Source of the DNA: Zopfochytrium polystomum
Taxonomy: Eukaryota > Chytridiomycota > Chytridiomycetes > Chytridiales > Chytridiaceae
Direction: 5' to 3'
DNA length: 64,000 nt
Assembly: GCA_025765615.1 (NCBI GenBank)
Contig: JAIVFJ010000079.1
Coordinates: 1-64,000 of the forward strand
A program made the position numbers and the translations under genes. This document shows, piece after piece, positions 1 to 9,518 of this stretch (its first letter is position 1; the number at the start of each line of letters is the position of its first letter). Below the pieces are notes generated by a model. It searched no databases. It saw nothing but the letters and a program-made list of their open reading frames with translations, and was not told where the DNA came from.

Positions 1-43
<43 letters not shown>

Positions 44-48
44 AGAAG
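1..48. repeat. (AG)n microsatellite
   Basis: Almost pure AG dinucleotide run with one interruption, starting at the window edge, so its true length is unknown. Confidence 0.95.
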
Positions 49-456
49 AAAACAAGACAGCGGAGAATAGCGGTCTGAGCCAAAATAAAACCAGAACAAA
101 CTTATCATTGCGGACCCCGTGTTACAATAACGGCACTCTCAGTTTTTTGATCAAAATATTTAAAAGTGAATGAGAAGCTCTGTCGGTAGTCCAGTGCTTG
201 TCCAAATGGGGGCCAGCCAGATAGACAACAACCAGAACTTGAAAGGTTGAACCAATCAATATGACTGCACCAAGAATACGATGCAAATACGGAGGGTTGG
301 TTAGTCATGCTACCAAATTCCCCCCCCGGACTTTAGGAAGCGTGACCTGTTGATCAAATTCAATATTTGTCTCATCTTTTATGGAACACTGAGTTGGACA
401 ACTAACCTCTGGAATTGCCACCAGATCCATAAATGTCAACCGGGAAACCTTTTGAG
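49..456. other. AT-rich stretch without a recognisable gene
   Basis: Only short open frames with no family resemblance or codon bias are present. I see no gene here. Confidence 0.6.
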
Positions 457-867
457 TGTTAGGCAGAAACTGACTGGTTAGCAGCAAGAGGCACAAGACA
501 GTCCAGAACCTATTGTGACTGTCAGTTATTGTTCTCATGATGCCCATGGGAGAGCGAGCCACCGCCAATGCAGACCTGGGCGCTGGCTTGCGCTGTTGAC
601 AAATACTCTGAGTATTAAGTGGAACAGAAACCCAGTGTCAACAGTTTTCCTCCTCCTCTGCTCAAGCAGATAATATAGGGGAGGTTTTTACCCTGTGCCA
701 GTCATGCTTGCCTAGCAGCTATTATAGCATGCATATCATCATGTATCAATAATTCATAACAGAGTTTTTCTCTTTCTCTCCAAGTTGGGGGAGAAGGAAC
801 ACCCCACAAACACACATCTCCACTTCATTCACTCCTTCCACTCACTCACTCAGAGTAGACTGTTACA
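457..867 (+). repeat. dispersed repeat, copy 1 (LTR-like)
   Basis: About 410 bp that recurs at 49334-49737 in the same orientation with high identity and a few small indels. Within it, 594-867 starts with TGTTGAC and ends with TGTTACA, as a TG...CA long terminal repeat would. The preceding 137 bp would then be the 3' internal end of an element. No coding region of a parent element is recognisable nearby, so the class (possibly a Copia-type LTR) is inference. Confidence 0.7.
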
Positions 868-1036
868 ACTAGAATTTTTTGATGTTGAGACTTGCAACAT
901 CAGCTGCTCGAGATACATCTTTGAATCCTCTGATTCCAGGTAGATCTCTGAGATGAAGGAATTGCTTGATCGGCTATGATTTAGATGAAAATGTCTGTCT
1001 CAGACAGGCCATAGACCAACTTCATCTGACCAGCAG

Positions 1037-1347
1037 TGTTATTAATCACCCTCTGGAAACCTCTGGAACCTTCTAGAACATTCCTTCATGGAACCTCGTG
1101 GAACTTTCTGGAAACCTTCTTTGCTTTCCTGACTTGTCTTGTTGTCATTGGTATCATTGATATCATTGTGTTACTAATTGCTCTTTCTGGAACTTTCTTT
1201 GAGTCTTGACAAGGAAGACTCTCAAAAGGTATAAAAGGGGGATGGGGGGACCTTTTTCCCAGCCCTCAAGTGAATTATTTTTCCGATACAATCATCACTC
1301 CTCTCTGTTCCTTGTCTGTCTTGTCCTGTCCTGCCCTGTTCCTGACA
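1037..1347 (+). mobile_element. solo LTR of the chromodomain Ty3/gypsy family
   Basis: This 311-bp segment is a diverged, shortened copy of the 353-bp LTRs at 58266-58618 and 61863-62215, in the opposite orientation to that element. It begins TGTTATTAATCACC and ends CTGTTCCTGACA, like the intact LTR. It keeps the TATAAAA box near 1230 and the repeated TTCTAGAACATTCC and GGAACCTTCT blocks. Five bases on each side (agcag and atcag) could be a decayed target duplication. No internal region is attached, so it most likely arose by LTR-LTR recombination. Confidence 0.85.
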
Positions 1348-2212
1348 ATCAGTGATCAATTCTTCAATAAATCACATCTTAATCTCTAGGTGCTTAACTC
1401 CTTATGATTAAATGGGTTGGTTGAATAGCGATTGTAGACCTGTTGTCTTGAGCGATAGGAATCGCTCCTTTGGTGTGTGAAGTTGAAGTTCATTCAAGAG
1501 ATTCCTTATTCACAATGCTTCTTTGCAAGCTCAGCAAAGCTTCAGTGGAACTGAGTGGAATTGTTTTCTGGATAGTTGATGACCAGTTTGTTAAACAGCC
1601 AAATACCAAGAAAGAATAACCAGATCTTGATCTGCTTTTGGTTTCCTCACCATAACTGGTATTGGTTGTAACCAGTAGGTATCATGTTTTCAGGAATGGT
1701 TCCAATGGATTCTTCATCCCATGGTGAAAACATAAGAAGGTCAGTCCAAGAATTAATATCTCAATCATAGCAGCTAGAAATGGTCCTTCTAATGCCCCTT
1801 CATGTTTCCAATGTAAACATCAGATTGTTTGGTTTTCAAACCTACTTCAGTTGGTAATCTAAACATATTAACTGTGATATATTCATCAGAGTATCTGGCT
1901 CTCTTGGCCCGTGACCAAGCGACTTGCACGAATGCAGTTTGTTCCTGTTCTAACGCATCTCCACAATCCGCCACTGCATGATTTTTTTAATTTACTGAAA
2001 AGGTTTTTGAATTCCATGGGTGGCTGGTTGGCTGTGTTCCGGTTTTTCTTCTCGATTTGGAAAACGGCGAAATCCGATTCTTGCTTGTTTGACATAGTTT
2101 TTGAAATTTGGTCAAACTGGCATCACGCGGTGCTCGCTCGGAGATTGCCTTCCGATTTACTTGTTGGGGGTGCTTGCGTGTGGCTTTGCGGGATTGAAAA
2201 CTTTTGATGTCT
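1348..2212. other. AT-rich stretch without a gene
   Basis: Follows the solo LTR. Open frames here are short and unsupported. I see no tRNA, coding bias or further repeat copy. Confidence 0.6.
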
Positions 2213-2229
2213 TTCTCTCTCTCTCTCTC

Positions 2230-2319
<90 letters not shown>
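2213..2319. repeat. (CT)n microsatellite
   Basis: More than 100 bp of nearly uninterrupted CT dinucleotides. It lies at the switch from AT-rich to GC-rich sequence and about 275 bp before the next coding frame, so it may sit in that gene's promoter region. Confidence 0.95.
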
Positions 2320-2322
<3 letters not shown>

Positions 2323-2594
2323 CAGAAAGTTCATTTGGAATTGAGACTCGTTCGTTCCCTTCCACGATCAAAACCACAAATATTTAAGAAAGGAAAAAAA
2401 AAATCGATCAATCCAAAAGTGTGGTGTTTGCTTCTTGTCTGACGTCAGCCGTCAGCCCCTTGTCGCCGTCACCGCGCCGCCACCGCCGTCGGGGCCTCAT
2501 CTTATCTTCGCTCAGCCCTGCTTTCATCCATACCTACGCTCCCTCCCTCCTTCCTTACCCCCCCTACCACTGCCTGCGCCCCCTCACCACGAAG

Positions 2595-3314
2595 ATGCCG
2601 CCGCCGCCGCCAGCCCACATTCAGCAACCAACGGACCACTCCACCACCACACGCCTGCCCCCGCTTCCAACGCTGCCCGCCGTCGACCTGGAGAACGCCA
2701 TCGCAGACGCCATCGCCGTCTACGACACCGACGCCGACACCGACTGCGAATACAGCGACGACGACCACGACGACGACGCCGGCCCCGACTCAACCGTCGT
2801 CGTCCACGTAGTCGTCCACGTAGTCGTCCTCCAACTCATCGATGGGAACCGCAGCGCCCCGCTGGCAGTCGAAGCACCGCCAGCACCGCCGCCCGACCCC
2901 CTGCACCCGCCAAGACCCGCCTCGCACAAGCTCCTCGACCGCATCCAGCCCGACCATCGCCGACTGTCACTCATTCCCCTCTACAACAACGCCAAACCCG
3001 CCTCGCCGCCCGCCACCGACAACGCCGCCGCCCGGACTCACCGACGCTTCCGCCGAGTCGTCGTTGCCAGTTTCCTCTTCCTCGTCGTCGTCATCGTCGC
3101 CCTCGCATTCCCCCTCGCCACCGCCCCCGCCGCGCATCTCTTCCGACCGCCTCCGTCAATCGCATACGCACCGGCATCGTCGGCGTCGTGCCGCACAACA
3201 GCAACAACCGCCACGTCCGCCCTCGCCGCCGGCCTGCGCCGCGCCGCCGCCGCCTTTGCCGCCGCCGTGTTTGCTCCACAGGCGCAACACCCGCCGCCAG
3301 GTGCCCGGCGGTGA
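2595..3314 (+). CDS. hypothetical single-pass membrane protein
   Basis: A 239-residue frame chosen from the ATG at 2595 because strong G/C third-position bias starts there. The N-terminal half is proline-rich and then acidic (a run of Asp/Glu around residues 45-65). A basic stretch (RTHRRFRR) precedes one clear hydrophobic segment at about residues 153-172, so a cytosolic N-terminus with a single membrane span is likely. The tail is Ala/Pro-rich. A good splice donor (CG|GTGAGT) sits just before the stop, so the true gene may continue into an unrecognised exon. I recognise no family. The two antisense frames over this region are repetitive and less likely. Confidence 0.45.
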   Translation: MPPPPPAHIQQPTDHSTTTRLPPLPTLPAVDLENAIADAIAVYDTDADTDCEYSDDDHDDDAGPDSTVVVHVVVHVVVLQLIDGNRSAPLAVEAPPAPPPDPLHPPRPASHKLLDRIQPDHRRLSLIPLYNNAKPASPPATDNAAARTHRRFRRVVVASFLFLVVVIVALAFPLATAPAAHLFRPPPSIAYAPASSASCRTTATTATSALAAGLRRAAAAFAAAVFAPQAQHPPPGARR

Positions 3315-4046
3315 GTGGGCCGGCGGTGAAAACATTGGGTGTTTGGTGGGGAGGCCCAGCCAGCATTAAGAAAAAGAAAGCAATTAAATAAAGTCAAGAG
3401 AAAGCTCTCATTTGGTCGCAACTCCAAGTGTTCACAACCCCCCTTGTTTCGTGCATTGTCCCCTTTAGAATATAGTCCATCATTCGTCCTGTCTTAAATC
3501 GCGGCTGCAAACAGTTCGGGGTCCATGTTGATTTTAGTGCTAAAATTCGGGACGTTAAGGCTCTGGTGTGGGGACTATATGGCTCTTTGAAAGGGAACGG
3601 TGCCCGTTCCATACTGGCACCCCAGGCACTCAACTACCAGCACTTTGATTTTCGCTCGGTCAATGCTCATTGATCACGCACTGCCAGTCAAAAGTCGGAC
3701 CGTGAGCGTCCATGTTTTGATAGGGCCAACACGTCCAGCAATAAACGCCCACCAAGAGGAAACATAATTAACAGTGCTTGCTCTCCACCATCATCATCAA
3801 AGTTCTTGAACCCCTATTCCACTTCAACCGTCTAACCTGATCAAGGCCTCTGCTCGTTTTGGACACGGCTGTTGGGTTTCGCTGAAAAATGCCCTCACTT
3901 TTTCGTTTCAACCTTTCTTTTATTTCTTTTCTTTTCATTATCAAACTGCAGCCTCGTCGGTTTTTTAATTCTCGGCCTCTCTCGCCCCACACCGAAGCAT
4001 TTTGGCTTCCAGGGGCATGGCAAAACTTCCGTGCGGCGAATCGTGT
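3315..4046. other. intergenic, no gene seen
   Basis: Mixed-composition DNA between two converging genes. Open frames are short and lack codon bias. Confidence 0.6.
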
Positions 4047-5536
4047 CTACTTTTTCTTACCCGTTGCAGGCTGCCGCCGCTTCGACGCAGCCGGCGCCGT
4101 CTTTCCACTCGCGCGGGCGTTTGCGCCGGCCTTTGCCGCGCCGGCGCCGCCGCCCGTCTTGCTGCTGCCGGTGCTGCAAGATCCAGCGCCGCCCGTCCGC
4201 CGGAAAAGACGGCCGTGGTCGCCGGCCGGCGCGCGGAACGAAAACTTGTACCACTGGCACGATTCTTTGATCATCTCCTCCCCCCACTTTTGGGCACTAT
4301 CCGCGTCTTTCTTTTGGAAGGGCGTCTTGATTTTGCTGGTCTTTTCGGCTTTTTTTGATTTATATGCAGTGGGTGTTTTGTGTTGTTTGTGGCGGGTGTG
4401 TGTGTGCGTGCGTATGTGTATTTTTTAGAGTCCAATTGAATATCCAACGTGAGAGGGGAGTCCTAACCTAATTCCCAGTCCACCAGCGTGTATTTCGGTT
4501 TTCCCTAGAGAGTAAACGAGAAAAAAAGGGGTAGAGGAAAAGAAACAAAGAGATGGACAGCGCTCAGAGCTTGAAAAGGCTCATCAAAGCAGACCTGCCG
4601 CCCACCGTACCAGCGCGTTCTCGGACACGCGAATATTAGCCGGCTGTATGTCGTTGTGCGTGTAACCCGTCTTCTTCTGCTGCGCGTTGACCTGCTTGAT
4701 GATGTCGGCGCTGTTCGGCTTGTACAGCCCCAGCCCAGGGTTCTTGCTCTTGCGCGCCAGGTACCGCTCCAGCCCTTCGTTGCCGACTTTTTTCTGCACG
4801 GTCTCGGTGCCGGCGTGCGAGATCAGTTGGCCAGCTGAGGTGGGGGGGTGGGGGGGTTGTTTTTAGCGTTTTCATTGCGAAGGAAGGGGGCAGAAGTATA
4901 AATCCCGACGCGATACCTGCTTGAGTGGCTGCAACTCCGTCCGGCCGGGCTTCGCCCAGCGCCTTCTTGTAAATGACGTCGTTGCCGCGGCTGTCCTTTG
5001 CCTGAAACACTTTCCCCCTTTTGAGGGGCCTTCCGAGCTTTTGGGGTGACGTCCCCCATTCGGTTAGGGTTTCGGTTTTTTTTTTCCCCCGATGTTGTTG
5101 TTGTGTATGGGTTCTCGAATCAGGGTCGCTGGGCAGGCAAGGGATGGAGTGGGGCGGGGAAAGGCGGTGCTTGGAAGTTGCGCAAACAACGCCTCGGATG
5201 CCTCACCTTGACTTTCGAGCTTCCGACCGTAACCCGGTCTCCCGTCTTTGGGGTGCCGTCGTCGCTACCGCCGTCTCGGTTGCCGGCTGCGAGCACCGTG
5301 ATGGGAGTTTCAGCAAGGGCCGCAATGAGGAGAAGGACGACGACGAGGAGGAGGAAGGAGGAGGAGAATTTGGTGTAAGCGGCGGGGGCGACAGCTCGGA
5401 GGCGGCTGCGGGAACGCAGGCGAGCGGTTTGGTCGCCGAGGCAGGAGCTGCTGCTGGTAGTGGTGGAGGGGGTGCTCTCTCTGGGCCAAGCTAGGGCCAT
5501 GGGGGAGGCGGCGGCGACGGCTGCAGCAGCGCCCAT
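4047..5536 (-). CDS. membrane-anchored protein-kinase-like protein, five exons
   Basis: Exons at 5536-5207, 5001-4917, 4834-4611, 4504-4468 and 4348-4047 join in phase to 325 residues. A Ser/Thr-rich N-terminus precedes one membrane span (about residues 58-76). The remainder resembles the C-lobe core of a protein-kinase fold: YKKA at about 121-124 may be the beta-3 lysine strand, HNDIQPAN at 198-205 matches the catalytic loop HxDxxxxN, and LVDWEL around 220-225 sits where DFG is expected, with Trp-Glu replacing Phe-Gly. The DWE exon is only 37 nt long. The tail is Gly/Ala/Lys-rich and ends in lysines. The domain is short for a canonical kinase, so an atypical kinase or pseudokinase is possible. 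The last acceptor has a poor pyrimidine tract and is the weakest join. The family is unnamed. Confidence 0.65.
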
Positions 5537-6333
5537 TGGTTGATGCAAAACCCACCCGCCTCGATGACTGAAGCGGAACGATTGTTCGAGCTGAAGCAAC
5601 GCAAACACCCGCGAAACGCTTTCTCGGGGCGCGATTTCAAGCAAGGGGGGCAGGGGCTCAGCCCTCACGGGAAATCGTCGGAGAAGAAAAAAAAAACAAC
5701 AAGGTTGATGAATTGAAAACGAGCAGGGAGGCGAAGGCGGGCGGGAGCGGGGGGTAGGAGAGCGGGTTGCACCTGGGCAGTCCGCCCGACTTTCCCAACC
5801 AAGCATCGCGTCGTCTCGAGAATCCGACCCTCATCCGCCGGAGGGTGCAAAAAAAAAAAAATAAAGCTCGTTACACGACCCCATTGCCGCCTGATTATTT
5901 TTTTTTTTTTTGGTGTTACGTTGTTGTTTATGAGAGGACCGTGAGTATTTTCCCACTTTGCTCGACACCCCCTTCGCCTCCGGCGGTCGGTACCAATAGG
6001 CTATCTGCAGATTGTGACTCAACGCCGCGTCAACGAGACATTGCTCAAGGTCCCGCAGCGCGTTCTTCTGTTTTGGGTTTGTGTCTGTCTGTCTCGCGTC
6101 TCGTGATTCTAGAACACCCCTGCCGTCAGTCGTGTGCGCTCGCCGCAATAACCTCGCTCCCTCAACACCTCCACCGCCCCCAACCTCCAACCACCTCCTC
6201 GATTCCGAGGATACCCGGCCCCAAATAGCGGCTGTGGTGTATTGTCAGTTCTTCTTTTTGTGCTTTTTGAAACCCGAGCGGGCAAAGACGGCTCTGTTGT
6301 ATGGTACATTCCCCCAGCCATGCGGCTTTGCGG
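5537..6333. other. intergenic with homopolymer tracts
   Basis: Contains poly-A and poly-T tracts (about 5849-5861 and 5898-5911). It is probably the 5' region of the kinase-like gene. The frames on both strands look non-coding. Confidence 0.5.
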
Positions 6334-7371
6334 TTACAAGTATGAAAGAAATGGATGTGCGGTCAAAAAGGGGTCAATCTTTTCTTCTCCACCTCGAGAA
6401 ACAGCTGAGGTTGGCAGCCCTTGGGCGGTGGTGGGGGGCTGGGGGGAAACTATCGAGAGTGGGGGCTCAGTTTTCCGACTTGCACAGGGCTCGAGGGAGA
6501 AGAATGGAAGTCTCCTCCTCCTCCGCCCTGCGGCCCCACGACCATCTTCTTCCCCTCCGTCGTCGTCCTCGCTTCTCGACCCACCACCGACCCCGACACC
6601 GCCAGCATCCGCCCGCGCCCCCCACCGCTCCCAGATCTCCCGCAGCTCCGCAATCTCGTCGACACCCGCCGCCGCCACCGTTGTCGTCGTTCGTCGCTGG
6701 CCCGCGCGGCCGCCGCCCCCGCTGTCAGTAAGCCGCTTCCCACCACCGCCCGCGGCCCCCCCCGTCCCCGCCGCCGACCGAGGCACCGAAAGGTAATCCG
6801 CTCCGCTTACCCCGCCCCGCCGCACCGCAAGCCACCCCTCCGACACCGCAGCCCCGACCGTTGGCGACGGTGTGGGCGGCGGCGGCGCCGTGACGCGGAT
6901 CGTCGGCACCGATACCACCGCCGCGGGCGACGACGCCCGTCTCGTCGCCGCCGCCGCCGCCGCCGACAACGCCAAGCCGCCGCAAGAAGCCCCGGCGGAG
7001 AAACCGACGACGGCGCACTCCAACGACGTCGATGACGCCAGCGCCGTGCCGCTGTCCACGACCTCGGACGCGGTCGTCGGAATCGGGCTGCGCGGCCACC
7101 CTGTATAGTTGCAGTCGTCGTCGTCGTCCTCGTCGTCCTCGTAGTCGGAAGTATCGCTCGCGCCGCCGCCGTCGCAGATTCGCAAGCCGACCCCCTGCAA
7201 CTCCCGCCGCCACCGCCGCCGCCGACCCCGGCCGCGTCCGCCGGCGCCACTTGGAAGCGTCCGCGCGCGACGCACTCCTTGCAGACCCGACGGTTGCGCC
7301 GGTTTCGGGGTCGGTTCGTCCGGCGGGGGTGGCGCTGATGGCTGTTGTTGTTGGTGTCGCTGTTGTTGCAT
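6334..7371 (-). CDS. hypothetical low-complexity protein
   Basis: A 345-codon frame with a Gln/Pro-rich start, an Arg-rich patch, an acidic patch (DYEDDEDDDDD) and long Ala/Gly/Ser stretches. The only helical-looking segment is around EIAELREIWERW. Third positions are G/C-biased, but the competing frames are also open, as expected in such GC-rich repetitive sequence. The last 60 codons lose the bias, so an intron or an earlier end is likely. No family recognised. It could be non-coding. Confidence 0.35.
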   Translation of the reverse strand: MQQQRHQQQQPSAPPPPDEPTPKPAQPSGLQGVRRARTLPSGAGGRGRGRRRRWRRELQGVGLRICDGGGASDTSDYEDDEDDDDDCNYTGWPRSPIPTTASEVVDSGTALASSTSLECAVVGFSAGASCGGLALSAAAAAATRRASSPAAVVSVPTIRVTAPPPPTPSPTVGAAVSEGWLAVRRGGVSGADYLSVPRSAAGTGGAAGGGGKRLTDSGGGGRAGQRRTTTTVAAAGVDEIAELREIWERWGARADAGGVGVGGGSRSEDDDGGEEDGRGAAGRRRRRLPFFSLEPCASRKTEPPLSIVSPQPPTTAQGLPTSAVSRGGEEKIDPFLTAHPFLSYL

Positions 7372-7456
7372 GAGTCAAAAAAGGCGAGGGCGCGGGGGAA
7401 GGGATTCGTCGGGGGATGAGGGAGGGGATTCCCCAGACGTCGTGTTGTGTGTGTGT

Positions 7457-7460
<4 letters not shown>

Positions 7461-7493
<33 letters not shown>
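7461..7493. repeat. poly-T tract (33 nt)
   Basis: Uninterrupted T run preceded by a short GT repeat. No gene depends on it visibly. Confidence 0.95.
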
Positions 7494-7496
<3 letters not shown>

Positions 7497-7582
7497 GTTG
7501 GTTACCTCTCCAGTTGAGGGCAGTTGAGGGGATCGCGAGTTTTTTTTTCGCATTTTTGCTGTCGTGAAGTTATTACAGAGCG

Positions 7583-8095
7583 AAAACTCGCGATCCCCTC
7601 CTCCCCTGTTTACTTTCAAAAATCGCAGGACGCAACGGCGCGATTGTCGGAGCGCAAACCACGCCGCGTTCGCGGTTACGCGCCCCCTGTCAAAAAACGT
7701 AACGGTATTGGAAAAAACAGCCCTTCGAGAACCGCGCGCGCGCGTAAGATGTGCTTTGTTAACAGTTGTCGGAATCTCCCGAGGGTCACTCCCCGTAGGT
7801 TTTTTGCTAGCTTGCTTTTTTTTCTCCCGTTTGCGTTTATGGAAGGAACAATAGTAAATGGGGAAAACTCGCGATTGCACCCCCTCTCTCAAAAATCGCA
7901 GGTGGCAATGACGCCCTTGTCGGAACGCAGACTCTCCACCCGTTCACGGTGAACCGTCCTTCCACCCTCCCAACGGCCCGCCTGTCAAAAACGCGGCGAT
8001 GATGGAAAAACAGCTCCCCTTCCAGAACCGGGCGCACGCGCTTTGGCGTGCTTTTCGTTGACCGTTGCCGGAATATCGGAGGGTGTTCGGGGCAT
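7583..8095. repeat. degenerate direct duplication with an inverted partner
   Basis: Two units about 281 bp apart begin with AAAACTCGCGAT (7583 and 7864). They share ordered blocks such as TCAAAAATCGCAGG, CTTGTCGGAACGCA/ATTGTCGGAGCGCA, CCTGTCAAAAA and GTTGTCGGAAT/GTTGCCGGAAT. An inverted copy of the unit start lies at 7529-7545 (GGGGATCGCGAGTTTTT), so 7529-7597 could fold into a hairpin. I see no coding sense in the units. Flanks from 7372 to 8424 contain nothing else I can name. Confidence 0.7.
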
Positions 8096-8424
8096 TTTCC
8101 CAAAGGGAAAAGGCCGTTGTGGCCTCGATTACCGGCCTCCCAAGAAAACAACGACGCTTCCTCAACGATCTTAGCATGCAAAAGATGGGAAAGTCCGAAA
8201 CCAGCATTTTTCATTTCAATTTGATATCACCACAACTTGGAAACAAGCGACCCTCTCCCTTCGTCGAGTAGCAGCCCCTCGGTCAACCACCCTGCAAGCC
8301 CCTCGCCACGCTTGGAAGGGAGGTCCCTCCCCCCCACGCACCAACACCACCAACATACGACTGACGGAGGCGCATGCAGAGGAGAAACCAACCGCCGCCG
8401 TCCGTCCGTTCGTTGGGCGGCGCC

Positions 8425-9518
8425 TCACAAGCCCTTAGACTTTGCCAGCGTGCTCACGGGCCCGTCAGCTTCAATGACCTCGACGTGCTCGTTGGTGCTG
8501 AGGGTGGCTGTGTCATGTTTGGTGGTGGAAAAAGGTTCGAGTTAGCTTATTTTTCATGCCAGCGCAAAGTGAAGCTAACAAGAACGTCCGAAGCAGGCTC
8601 GCGCGTGGAAAGCACAGTGATACACTCTCAGGCGCTCATACGCCAAAAGCACGGGCGGGGTAGCCAACCCATTAAGTAAATAGCACTCAACTGAAGACGT
8701 TGTCCGGCAGCGTCGCCGCAAATCCCTTGATGGCCGTCGTGTACCGGTGCGTGACGGTGCCGCCTGCGGGGGTGGGTTTTGCGAGGGGAGCGTTGAGTGG
8801 AAATGGCGCGAGTTCATGTCAGCGGCCGCATAATCGAAGTGCCGGCGATCGAATTCCGACTCTTTCGTTTCCCGTGACCTGCCACCTCCCCCCGATCCCA
8901 TGCACCACTGCCTAACCAACCTCTCATCCACGCCCCGCCAACCAATCAAACCAAAAAAAAAAACCCCCCACACCCTCTACTCACCGTTAGCAGTCACGTC
9001 CGCGACCGCTTTCTCCACGACGTCGTCGGCCGTACCGGACTTGAACATGACAATGACTTTGCCTGGGGTGAGTTGCGGGCCGACGGATGTTTTGGGGGTG
9101 AGCCCGTTGAATCAATGGGGATCAGGAGGGATGGGGAGGGGGGACATACGGGGAGCAGGGCCATCGAGAATGCCCGATTGGGATAGGTGGGTGGGGTTTG
9201 CGGGGGAAGGAAAGGGCCTCTTGAATTGGGGAGCACGCGATGTGGCCGGCCAAGCGAGGAGGGTGTTGCGATTGGGCGCCCCACGATCCCGAGACCGTGC
9301 CGCTGCTGGGGCCGCCCTCCATCACCGTACCACCCACCGCCTTCGGCAGCACACAAACGGGGCAGCTCGTAATCCTCTGCCCGATGAACTCGCGCATGCG
9401 ACGCAGGAATGATAAGGGGGGAGAGAAGGAGAGGGCCAATCGATCGCTACAATACGAGGGGCAGGGGGAGGCACGGTGTCGGGTGTGCGAGGGAAGGGTC
9501 AGTCGACTCACTGCTCAT
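8425..9518 (-). CDS. proteinase inhibitor I9-type protein (Pbi2-like), four exons
   Basis: Exons at 9518-9512 (7 nt: ATG AGC A), 9062-8985, 8763-8692 and 8507-8425 join in phase to 79 residues. The protein matches the free-standing inhibitor-I9 fold (subtilisin propeptide-like; yeast Pbi2 has 75 residues): an opening beta strand KVIVMFKSG, a helix around DDVVEKAVADV, then THRYTTAIKGFAATLP and a final strand HVEVIEADGPV. Known family members bind and inhibit subtilisin-class vacuolar proteinase and assist vacuole fusion; the role here is inferred. The first intron is long (about 449 bp) and the first exon tiny, so a gene finder could miss the start. All four junctions keep phase, which supports the model. 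Confidence 0.8.

Noticed and set aside
594..867. Calling the repeat a proven Copia LTR
   Set aside because: TG...CA ends fit, but no primer site, tract, target duplication or coding parent is visible in the window.
1987..2377. Arg-Glu and Leu-Ser repeat proteins
   Set aside because: They are translations of the CT microsatellite in each frame, with no coding sequence around them.
5831..6190. 119-codon minus-strand frame
   Set aside because: Runs through poly-T and poly-A tracts, has no codon bias and no partner exon.
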